The notes beneath the pieces were generated by a model. The model was not told the DNA's origin. It worked only from the letters and a program-made list of their open reading frames with translations, and did not search any database. DNA of 64,000 nucleotides from Sulfitobacter sp. LCG007 (GTDB taxonomy: Bacteria > Pseudomonadota > Alphaproteobacteria > Rhodobacterales > Rhodobacteraceae). Positions 17,234-24,342 of the stretch are shown here, one piece after another. The position numbers were made by a program, and so were the translations under genes. The stretch spans positions 2,542,001 to 2,606,000 of the forward strand of contig NZ_CP161805.1 in assembly GCF_040801785.1 (NCBI RefSeq). Direction: 5' to 3'. Positions within the stretch are counted from its first letter, which is position 1; every line of letters starts with the position of its first letter.

Positions 17234-18469
17234 ATGTCGTTCTGGATCATTGCCATCGGATTGTCGCTGGCCGTGGCGATGCTTCTTGTCCTCGCCCTGC
17301 GCGCGCGCCGGGCGGACCTGGGGATGTTGCCTGCGGAATACGACCTGCGCGTCTATCGCGACCAGCTCGGCGAGGTCGAGCGGGACCTCGCGCGCGGCGT
17401 GATCGAGAAGGACGATGCCGACCGGCTCAGGGCCGAAGTCGCGCGGCGCGTCCTCGCCGCCGACGCCGCCCTGGGACGCGAGCGCACGGAAGTCGAAACC
17501 GGCGGCGGCGCACCGCTCCTGAGCGTGGGCATCGGCCTGCTCCTCGTCGTCGGCAGTCTTGCCCTGTACCTCCAGCTCGGCCAGCCCGGCTATGGCGATC
17601 TGTCGCGCGCGGACCGCATCCGCGTCGCGGCCGAGCTGCGGGCCGACCGCCCCAACCAGGCGCAGGCCGAGGCGAGCCTTCCGCCCTTCGAGATGCCCGA
17701 AGACGTCGACAGCGGATATGGCGCGCTTCTGGAGCAGCTGCGCGCCACCGTCGCCAAGCGGCCCGAGGACCTGCAGGGCCAGATCCTGCTGGCGCAGAAC
17801 GAGGCCAACATCGGCAACTACGCGGCTGCCGCACGGGCCCAGGAACAGGTTCTGCGCCTCAAGGGCGATGATGTGGCTGTCGGGGATCTTACCGATTATG
17901 CCGACATGCTGGTGCTCGCCGCAGGCGGCTATGTCTCGCCGGAGGCCGAGGACGTCGTGCAGCGGGTGCTTGCCCGCAATCCGACAGACGGAGTCGCGCG
18001 CTACTATTACGGGCTCATGCTGGCGCAGACCGGACGTCCCGACCAGGCCTTCCGCATCTGGGAAAGCCTGTTGCGGGAAGGGCCTTCCGACGCGCTCTGG
18101 ATCGCACCGATCCGGGCGCAGATCGAGGAACTGGGGTTTCGCGCCGGGGTTCGCTACAGCCTGCCGCCCCTGCCCGAGGCCCCCGCCCTTCGAGGCCCGT
18201 CGCAATCCGACATCGACGCCGCCTCCGAGATGACGCCCCAGGAACGGATGGGGATGATCGAGGGCATGGTCGCCGGACTTTCCGAAAGACTCGCGACCGA
18301 GGGCGGACCGGCCGAGGACTGGGCGAGGCTCGTGACCGCGCTCGCCGTCCTCGGAAGGCACGAAGAGGCGCAGCGGATCTATGAAGAGGCCCTGGGCGTC
18401 TTCGCGGACACACCGGAAGCGCTGGACCGCATCCGCGGTGCCGGTAGCCAGGCGGGCATCGCGGAATGA
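17234..18469 (+). CDS. ccmI: Cytochrome c biogenesis protein CcmI
   Basis: 411-residue inner-membrane apocytochrome c chaperone of the System I maturation machinery. Two N-terminal helices (about 2-22 and 92-112) flank a cytoplasmic leucine-zipper-like loop with the family motif PAEYDLRVYRDQLGEVERD. The rest is a periplasmic TPR domain (about 150-400) that binds the C-terminal helix of apocytochrome c. The start at 17234 follows AGGGGG. ruvX begins 8 bases after its stop. Other ccm genes are not in this window; a stand-alone ccmI is common in this group. Confidence 0.93.
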   Translation: MSFWIIAIGLSLAVAMLLVLALRARRADLGMLPAEYDLRVYRDQLGEVERDLARGVIEKDDADRLRAEVARRVLAADAALGRERTEVETGGGAPLLSVGIGLLLVVGSLALYLQLGQPGYGDLSRADRIRVAAELRADRPNQAQAEASLPPFEMPEDVDSGYGALLEQLRATVAKRPEDLQGQILLAQNEANIGNYAAAARAQEQVLRLKGDDVAVGDLTDYADMLVLAAGGYVSPEAEDVVQRVLARNPTDGVARYYYGLMLAQTGRPDQAFRIWESLLREGPSDALWIAPIRAQIEELGFRAGVRYSLPPLPEAPALRGPSQSDIDAASEMTPQERMGMIEGMVAGLSERLATEGGPAEDWARLVTALAVLGRHEEAQRIYEEALGVFADTPEALDRIRGAGSQAGIAE

Positions 18470-18476
18470 GCCTTTC

Positions 18477-18965
18477 ATGATCGTCGACGACTTCGACGCG
18501 TTCCTCGACGCGCTCCCGAGGCAGCAGGCCATCGCCGGGCTTGATCTGGGAACGATGACCATCGGCGTGGCGGTCAGCGACACGCTGACCTCGGTGGCGT
18601 CGCCCCTCGAGACCATCCGCCGGAAGAAATTCACACTGGACGCGGAACGGCTCGAGGCGATCCTCGCGCCGCGACGGATCGGAGGGCTGGTGCTGGGCCT
18701 GCCGCGCAACATGGACGGAAGCGAGGGGCCGCGCTGCCAGTCGACCCGGGCTTTCGCGCGCAACCTCTCGCGTCGACCGGCGCTGGAGGCGATGCCGATC
18801 ACCTTCTGGGACGAGCGGCTGAGCACGGTTGCGGCGGAACGCGCGCTTCTCGAGGCGGATACGTCGCGCAAACGTCGCGCCGAGGTTATCGATCACGTGG
18901 CCGCTGCCTATATCCTGCAGGGAGCGCTGGACCGCATCCGCGTGATGCGGGCACAACAGGGCTGA
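18477..18965 (+). CDS. ruvX: RuvX/YqgF-type Holliday-junction-resolvase-like nuclease
   Basis: 162-residue RNase-H-fold protein. IAGLDLGTMTIGVAVSD (19-35) gives the first catalytic Asp, GLVLGLPRNMDGSEG is the second strand block, WDERLST carries the third acidic residue, and the C-terminal IDHVAAAYILQ holds the last Asp. Family members act in 16S rRNA 5'-end maturation and possibly recombination. It is 8 bases downstream of ccmI and 12 bases upstream of the DUF1289 gene, so it is probably in one transcript with both. Confidence 0.93.
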   Translation: MIVDDFDAFLDALPRQQAIAGLDLGTMTIGVAVSDTLTSVASPLETIRRKKFTLDAERLEAILAPRRIGGLVLGLPRNMDGSEGPRCQSTRAFARNLSRRPALEAMPITFWDERLSTVAAERALLEADTSRKRRAEVIDHVAAAYILQGALDRIRVMRAQQG

Positions 18966-18977
18966 AGCGAGGCGCAT

Positions 18978-19208
18978 ATGAGCGAAGATATCTGGACCCG
19001 CAACGAGGTCGAAAGCCCCTGCGTGCGCGTCTGCGTCATCCATCCCGAGGCGCGTCTGTGCACCGGCTGCCTGCGCACGGTCGAGGAAATTACCGGATGG
19101 TCGAAGATGAGCCCCGAAGAACGGCGCGAGATCATGGCCGGTCTGCCCGACCGTCAGTCCCAACTGACCCGCCGACGCGGCGGCCGCGCGGCACGACTGG
19201 CGCGCTAG
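18978..19208 (+). CDS. DUF1289 cysteine-rich small protein
   Basis: 76 residues with four conserved cysteines (Cys15, Cys19, Cys28, Cys31) in SPCVRVCVIHPEARLCTGC, then the family stretch EEITGWSKMSPEERREIM. The Cys spacing suggests a metal or Fe-S site. The C-terminus is very Arg-rich. It is the last gene of the ccmI-ruvX run. Function unknown; the family is common in proteobacteria. Confidence 0.9.
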   Translation: MSEDIWTRNEVESPCVRVCVIHPEARLCTGCLRTVEEITGWSKMSPEERREIMAGLPDRQSQLTRRRGGRAARLAR

Positions 19209-19229
19209 CCGCGAGGCGCATGACCCGGT

Positions 19230-19703
19230 TCAGTCGATCTCGACCTCGGCAACCGTCTCGAAACACATCCGGTCGCAAAGCGACTGTACCCCGATCGTGG
19301 CCCGTCCTCCTATCCCGGCATCGCCAAACACGTCTGCGAGGATGTCCGAGCAGCCGCTCGACACCAGGTGCACGTCGTTGAAGCCGGGCTCGCAGGCCAC
19401 GAAACAGAGGCAACGGATCAGGGACCGGACCCGTCCGAGATCCCCCAGCGCGTGCTTCATCCCGCCGATCATGTTGATGCCGGTCAGGCGCGCCGCCTCG
19501 TAGCCCTGGGCGACGCTCACCTCCGCGCCGATGCGGCCCGGATGCAGGATCTTGCCCCCTGCGACAGGCGTGTGCCCCGAAAGATAGAGCACGTTGCCGA
19601 CGATGCGGTGCGTGCGCATTCGGCCATAGCTGGTTCCGTAATAGCTGTCGCCGAAATCCGGCAGGACCAGCCCTAGTTCGCGCACACGTTCCTCGGCTGT
19701 CAC
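19230..19703 (-). CDS. RidA/YjgF-family protein
   Basis: About 157 residues of the RidA superfamily; classical members hydrolyse reactive imines and enamines released by PLP enzymes. The fold is recognisable from GNVLYLSGHTPV, the AARLTGINMIGGMKHALGDL helix and the C-terminal RATIGVQSLCDRMCFETVAEVEID. The classical catalytic Arg in the C-terminal motif is replaced by a Leu/Cys-rich segment, so this is a RidA-like rather than archetypal RidA protein. I chose the GTG at 19703 because AGGGAG lies 8 bases upstream; a GTG at 19736 is also in frame. It is 74 bases downstream of metR on the same strand and could be co-transcribed. Confidence 0.85.
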   Translation of the reverse strand: MTAEERVRELGLVLPDFGDSYYGTSYGRMRTHRIVGNVLYLSGHTPVAGGKILHPGRIGAEVSVAQGYEAARLTGINMIGGMKHALGDLGRVRSLIRCLCFVACEPGFNDVHLVSSGCSDILADVFGDAGIGGRATIGVQSLCDRMCFETVAEVEID

Positions 19704-19777
19704 GGGCGATTCTCCCTGCACATTGCACGTCGACACTCGCGCTGCCGCCCGTCGCCGGCAAGCCTGCCGTCATCCTC

Positions 19778-20683
19778 TCAGCGTGACTGCAGCTTGCGGG
19801 CCTCCTCTCCGGCAAGGCGAAGCACCTCCTTCATGTAGGGCTTTCCCAGATCGTCGACGCGCACCGCCGCATAAAGCCGCCGGGTCAGACCCTTTTTCGT
19901 CAGCGGGCGCGTCACGTAGTCCGAACTGTACTTCACCTCGCGCACGACCCAGTCAGGCAGCACCGCCACTCCCCGGTTCGAGGCCACCAGCAGCAGGATG
20001 ACCGCTGTCAGTTCCACCTGCCGGATCGCGGCGGGTTCGACCTTGGCCGGGATCAGCAGTTGCGAGAAGACGTCGAGCCGGGTGCGCTCGACCGGATAGG
20101 TGATGAGGGTCTCGTCCCGGAAATCCGCGGCTTCGACATAGGGTTTCTGTGCCAGCGGATGCACCGAGGCCGCGACGAAGACGGGCGCATAGTCGAAGAG
20201 TTCGACGAATTCGATTCCGGGCAGCTCTTCCGGATCCGAGGAGATCACCACATCCACCTCCTCGCGCAGGAGCGCGGGCATCGCCTCGAATGCCAGACCG
20301 GGGCGGATGTCGACATCGACCTCGCCCCATGTCTGCCTGAACCGCTCGAGCACCGGGAACAACCATTCGAAACAAGCGTGGCATTCGATCGCGATATGCA
20401 GCCGCCCGCTGCTGCCCTCGCGCAGGCCCTCGAACTCGGCCTGAAGCGCCTCGAGCTGCGGCAGCACCTGTTGCGCGAGCTTCAGCAGCCTCAGCCCCGC
20501 CGGAGAAAGCTTCAGCGGTTTGGAACGCCTGACGAAAAGCTCTACCCCCGCCTGATCCTCCAGATGCTTGACCTGATGGCTCAGGGCGGACTGCGTGATG
20601 TGCAGCCGATCTGCGGCCCGTGCCAGACCCCCGGCCTCGTGGATGGCCTGAACCGTGCGCAGGTGGCGGAACTCGATATGCAT
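19778..20683 (-). CDS. metR: LysR-family activator, MetR type
   Basis: 301-residue LysR regulator. The N-terminal winged HTH (residues 1-60, with DRLHITQSALSHQVKHLE as the recognition helix region) is followed by a LysR substrate-binding domain. The sequence AIECHACFEWLFPVLERFR is typical of MetR, which senses homocysteine and controls methionine biosynthesis genes. The divergent gene is metF, which MetR activates in other proteobacteria. The start at 20683 leaves an 86-base shared control region with TGAG-N5-CTCA and related repeats. Confidence 0.9.
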   Translation of the reverse strand: MHIEFRHLRTVQAIHEAGGLARAADRLHITQSALSHQVKHLEDQAGVELFVRRSKPLKLSPAGLRLLKLAQQVLPQLEALQAEFEGLREGSSGRLHIAIECHACFEWLFPVLERFRQTWGEVDVDIRPGLAFEAMPALLREEVDVVISSDPEELPGIEFVELFDYAPVFVAASVHPLAQKPYVEAADFRDETLITYPVERTRLDVFSQLLIPAKVEPAAIRQVELTAVILLLVASNRGVAVLPDWVVREVKYSSDYVTRPLTKKGLTRRLYAAVRVDDLGKPYMKEVLRLAGEEARKLQSR

Positions 20684-20688
20684 GGCGG

Positions 20689-20725
20689 ACTCATGTTGAA
20701 GATGAAAGTTATGAGTTTGTCTCAT
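20689..20725. promoter_or_regulatory. Candidate MetR operator between metR and metF
   Basis: Two overlapping inverted repeats: ACTCAT (20689-20694) with ATGAGT (20711-20716), and ATGAG (20711-20715) with CTCAT (20721-20725). The second reads TGAG-N5-CTCA, a symmetric variant of the TGAA-N5-TTCA half-site geometry known for MetR. It sits between the two divergent starts, where a LysR regulator would control metF and itself. Confidence 0.6.
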
Positions 20726-20769
20726 GGAGAACGCTGTGCGACAAGGGGGCAAGCCACAAGGAATCCAGC

Positions 20770-21636
20770 ATGTCCGCACCTTCCGTTTCGTTCGAGGTCT
20801 TTCCGCCCCGCTCCATCGATGCCAGCTTCAAGCTCTTCGAGACGGCCCAGACCCTGGCGCCACTGGCACCGCGCTTCTTCTCGGTCACCTACGGCGCCGG
20901 CGGAGCGACCCGCGACCTGACGCATGACGCGGCCTGGACGCTGCACCACCGCACCGGCCTTCCGGTTGCGGCGCATCTGACCTGTGTCGGCACCAGCAAG
21001 GCAGAGACCCTTGCCGTCGCCCGCCGCTTTGCGAAGGCCGGCGTTACCGACATCGTTGCCCTGAGAGGCGATCCGCCGGCGGGCGAAGGGCGCTTTGCAC
21101 CCCACCCGGAAGGATTTGCAAACTCCGTCGAGCTGATCGGCGCGCTTGCCGAGACGGGCCAGTTCACGCTGCGCGTGGGCGCCTACCCCGAGCGTCACCC
21201 CGAAGCCGCGACGGCGCGGGCCGATATCGACTGGCTCAAGGCCAAGCTCGACGCGGGCGCGACGGAAGCGATCACCCAGTTCTTCTTCGAGGCCGAGACC
21301 TTCCTGCGCTTCCGCGATGCCTGCGCCGATGCCGGGATCACCGCCCCCATCGTTCCGGGCATCCTGCCGATCACGAACTGGAAGAATGCCCGCAGCTTCG
21401 CCCTGCGCTGCGGCACGGGCGTTCCCGCATGGCTCGACCAGGCCTTCGACGCCGCCACCCGCGACGACCGCCACGACCTGCTGGCCACGGCGCTCTGCAC
21501 CGAGCTCTGCTCCGATCTGGTCGACGAAGGCGTCGACAGCCTGCATTTCTACACCCTGAACCGGCCCGAGCTGACCCGCGAGGTCTGCCACGCGCTTGGC
21601 GTGACGCCGGTCGCCTCGGTGCGCAACGTTGCGTAA
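20770..21636 (+). CDS. metF: Methylenetetrahydrofolate reductase
   Basis: 288-residue FAD-dependent TIM-barrel enzyme that reduces 5,10-methylene-THF to 5-methyl-THF for methionine synthesis. SFEVFPP supplies catalytic Glu9; VTYGAGG (39-45) and LRGDPP with Asp101 are the folate and FAD site blocks. Length matches the bacterial family. The ATG at 20770 follows AAGGA. It is divergently paired with metR. Sarcosine oxidase nearby also feeds methylene-THF, so both genes touch one-carbon metabolism, but they are separate transcripts. Confidence 0.96.
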   Translation: MSAPSVSFEVFPPRSIDASFKLFETAQTLAPLAPRFFSVTYGAGGATRDLTHDAAWTLHHRTGLPVAAHLTCVGTSKAETLAVARRFAKAGVTDIVALRGDPPAGEGRFAPHPEGFANSVELIGALAETGQFTLRVGAYPERHPEAATARADIDWLKAKLDAGATEAITQFFFEAETFLRFRDACADAGITAPIVPGILPITNWKNARSFALRCGTGVPAWLDQAFDAATRDDRHDLLATALCTELCSDLVDEGVDSLHFYTLNRPELTREVCHALGVTPVASVRNVA

Positions 21637-21702
21637 CGCTTGAAGGCGCACATAAATCGCCCCTAGCCTTTCCGGAGGAACCCCGCCCCCGGAAATACGC
21701 AC

Positions 21703-22185
21703 ATGCCCATCGCCCAAAGCTCCGCCGATCTTCCGGCACCGGACGACATCCGCTCGCTCTCGGGCCTCGAGATCATGCGAGCGATTCTCGAGGGTCGCCT
21801 TCCCGGACCTCCCATCGGCCAGACCATGGGCTTCACCCTTGATTCGGTGGAGGACGGAAAGGTGCGCTTCCGGGGCACGCCCGAATTCAGCGTCACCAAC
21901 CCGATGGGCACCGTGCACGGCGGCTGGTACGCCACATTGCCCGACAGCGCGATGGCATGTGCCGTGATGACGCGGATTCCGCCCGGCACTGTCTATACGA
22001 CGCTGGAATTCAAGGTGAACATCCTGCGGCCGATCCCGCTGGGAACCCCCGTGCTCTGTATCGGCGAGACCGATCACGTCGGCCGCTCGACCGGCGTCGC
22101 GCGCGGCGAATTGCGCGGCGAAGCTGATGGCAGGCTCTTTGCCACCGGCTCGACCACCTGCATGGTGATGGCCAGGCCCGGATGA
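21703..22185 (+). CDS. PaaI-type hotdog-fold acyl-CoA thioesterase
   Basis: 160-residue hotdog protein of the PaaI/YdiI group that hydrolyses acyl- or aryl-CoA thioesters. The signature GTVHGGWYATLPDSAMACAV (starting about residue 69) contains the HGG turn and the downstream Asp in the catalytic helix, and TLEFKVNILRPI is the central strand. It is 66 bases past metF on the same strand. The substrate is unknown. Confidence 0.88.
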   Translation: MPIAQSSADLPAPDDIRSLSGLEIMRAILEGRLPGPPIGQTMGFTLDSVEDGKVRFRGTPEFSVTNPMGTVHGGWYATLPDSAMACAVMTRIPPGTVYTTLEFKVNILRPIPLGTPVLCIGETDHVGRSTGVARGELRGEADGRLFATGSTTCMVMARPG

Positions 22186-22236
22186 CGGGCCCGAGGGGGC
22201 GTTGACGCTTCCGGCGCGTCACGCCACAACGGTCGC

Positions 22237-23019
22237 ATGGATCACTTTTCTCCCGTAACCCTCGGATTTCTGGGCAGCCTTGCAGCGGGGCTGATGACCG
22301 CCGCGGGGGCGATTCCGGTACTTTTCGGCAAAAGCGCAAGCGGGGCGATGCGCGACCTGTCCCTCGGATTCGCGGCGGGTGTCATGCTGGCCGCCTCCTT
22401 CTTCTCGCTGATCATCCCCGCGCTCGACGCCGCGACCGAGCAGTATGGCGAAGGGGCGATTCCGGCCGGGATCGCCGTCATCGGCATCCTTGCGGGAATG
22501 GGTGCCGTCGCTTTGCTGAACGAGTTGCTGCCGCACGAACATTTCGAGGCCGGCCGCGAGGGGCCCGCGGCGATCGCCCTGCGCCGGATCTGGCTTTTCG
22601 TCATCGCGATCACGATTCACAATTTTCCCGAAGGCCTTGCGGTCGGTGTCGGCTTCGGATCGCAGGGCGTGACGGGCGGCATGCCGCTTGCGATCGGGAT
22701 CGGGCTGCAGAACATGCCCGAGGGCCTCGCGGTCGCGGTCGCGCTGTCGGGGGAACGCTACAGCCGCTGGCGGGCCTGGGGCATTGCCGCGCTGACCGGG
22801 CTCGTGGAACCGCTCGGGGGCCTGTTCGGAGCCGCAGTCGTCTCGATCTCGCAGGACGTCCTGCCCTGGGGCCTGACCTTCGCCGCAGGAGCGATGCTCT
22901 ATGTGATCAGTCACGAGATCATCCCCGAGACCCATCGCAGCGGCCATCAGAAGCTCGCGACCGCGGGGCTTGCCATCGGGCTCGTGCTGATGCTGTTCCT
23001 GGATGTCTGGCTGGCCTGA
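22237..23019 (+). CDS. ZIP-family divalent metal transporter (ZupT-like)
   Basis: 260-residue inner-membrane protein with eight hydrophobic helices. The two metal-binding motifs of the ZIP family are clear: HNFPEG in helix 4 and QNMPEG in helix 5. A His-Glu-His cluster (LLPHEHFEAG) lies in the variable loop between helices 3 and 4. ZIP proteins import zinc, iron or manganese. It follows the thioesterase gene by 51 bases. No Zur or Fur box was recognised upstream. Confidence 0.92.
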   Translation: MDHFSPVTLGFLGSLAAGLMTAAGAIPVLFGKSASGAMRDLSLGFAAGVMLAASFFSLIIPALDAATEQYGEGAIPAGIAVIGILAGMGAVALLNELLPHEHFEAGREGPAAIALRRIWLFVIAITIHNFPEGLAVGVGFGSQGVTGGMPLAIGIGLQNMPEGLAVAVALSGERYSRWRAWGIAALTGLVEPLGGLFGAAVVSISQDVLPWGLTFAAGAMLYVISHEIIPETHRSGHQKLATAGLAIGLVLMLFLDVWLA

Positions 23020-23265
23020 GGCGTCTGACCCGACCTCAGGTCCGACACTTGGCAATATGGGCTTGCCGGGCCAGGACAGGCGGCGCAAACCGACAAACGC
23101 GGCGGTCTGCGCAGTATCGGCAGGATACCGGCAGGCAGCGTATCGGCGCGGGTATGGCCAACGCCGCCGGCATTCCTTTCCGCGGCACCCGACTGGAAGC
23201 CGTGCCCCGTTTCGGCGACGGTCAGCCCGGCACGTGGCAGATGCAGCGCGGCATTTACTCGCCTC

Positions 23266-24342
23266 TCAGACGGTGCGGCCCCACCAGACCAGACCGCGCG
23301 GTTCCGGTTGCATGGCACGGCGCACCGCTACGCTTTCGTGCAGCCGTTCCGAGCGATCCGCACCCGGCACGCGCGCACGGCGCGAGATGAAGAACTTGCC
23401 GTAGCCGCGGTTGCGTCCGATCGACGGCGCCGTCGGATCCGTCGGATAGCGCTGACGCCAGCCGGCTGGCAACGGCAGCCCGCAACCCTCGGCCTTCTCG
23501 AGCATCCAGACCAGCGAGATGTTCGACAGCGGTCGGGCCTCCTGACAGGCGTTGATCTGTCCGCCCACGTCTCCATGGGTTCCCGGGAACCAGAGTTGTT
23601 CGAGCTTGCCTTCGCGCCTGTCGCTCGATTTCCACAGAACCGGGGCGTAGATCACCCGTGTCTCGTCCAGCGCCAGGGCCTGATAGCCCGCCCGGACGTT
23701 GTTGCTGATCTCGTGATTGTGGAAATTGTACTTGGGCGTGCTGAACCGCCAGAGGACAGGCAGGTTCAGGCCCAGCGATTTCACTGTGTCCCAGACCCCG
23801 ATCATCTCGATCGGCACATCCCTGATGCAGCGTGCGCGGGCAAAGACGCGCGCGGTTCGGCTGCCTGGATCGCCCTGGTAGTGGCGGAACACGTCGCGGA
23901 CGTTCCTTTCCGTCGCCTGCTCGGCCTTGAGCAGGCCGACGAGGTCGATCATTCCCGCAAGCGAGCGCACCGCATAGGCCCCCCGGGAATAGCCGAACAT
24001 GAAGATCCGGTCGCCCGGCCGATAGCGCGAGGCGAGGTAGCCATAGGCGCGCCTTATGATGCGGTTGATGCCGTGTCCCACGAAGAGGTCATGGGCCGAG
24101 CGCCAGTCCTGCCATTGCATCCCGGGTTCGTAATAGATCGAGAGTTGCGAGCCCATCTCGCGGCAGAGCCGGTAGGCAAGACCTGCGTTGGTTTCCATCC
24201 CCGCTTCCAGCGAGGAAAGTGTCCCGTCAAGGATGATCACGTGGATGACCGCCCCGCGGCGCGGACCGAAATCGGCTGCAGGCCGCCTCCATACGGCGGC
24301 ATGCAGCCAGCTGAGGATCTTATTGCGCCGCGATCGCCTCAT
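23266..24342 (-). CDS. DUF2235 alpha/beta-hydrolase (T6SS phospholipase-like domain)
   Basis: 358 residues with the DUF2235 domain found in Tle1-type phospholipases and in many stand-alone proteobacterial proteins. Blocks: IILDGT (36-41), nucleophile elbow GYSRGAY with Ser119, GVWDTVKSLGLNL (catalytic Asp region), and WFPGTHGDVGG (His region). No secretion signal or immunity gene is adjacent, and no type VI genes are in the window. I chose the ATG at 24342, with GGGAG 11 bases upstream; it overlaps the end of the molybdenum-hydroxylase gene by 23 bases, implying coupling. Function unknown beyond probable esterase or lipase chemistry. Confidence 0.82.
   Translation of the reverse strand: MRRSRRNKILSWLHAAVWRRPAADFGPRRGAVIHVIILDGTLSSLEAGMETNAGLAYRLCREMGSQLSIYYEPGMQWQDWRSAHDLFVGHGINRIIRRAYGYLASRYRPGDRIFMFGYSRGAYAVRSLAGMIDLVGLLKAEQATERNVRDVFRHYQGDPGSRTARVFARARCIRDVPIEMIGVWDTVKSLGLNLPVLWRFSTPKYNFHNHEISNNVRAGYQALALDETRVIYAPVLWKSSDRREGKLEQLWFPGTHGDVGGQINACQEARPLSNISLVWMLEKAEGCGLPLPAGWRQRYPTDPTAPSIGRNRGYGKFFISRRARVPGADRSERLHESVAVRRAMQPEPRGLVWWGRTV

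Noticed and set aside
23020-23265. Possible small gene between the ZIP transporter and the DUF2235 gene
   Set aside because: Frames on both strands overlap and lack ribosome-binding sites or recognisable motifs; I see nothing supportable in these 246 bases.
23266-24342. Type VI secretion effector module
   Set aside because: DUF2235 is shared with Tle1 effectors, but there is no vgrG, PAAR, adaptor or immunity gene in the window.
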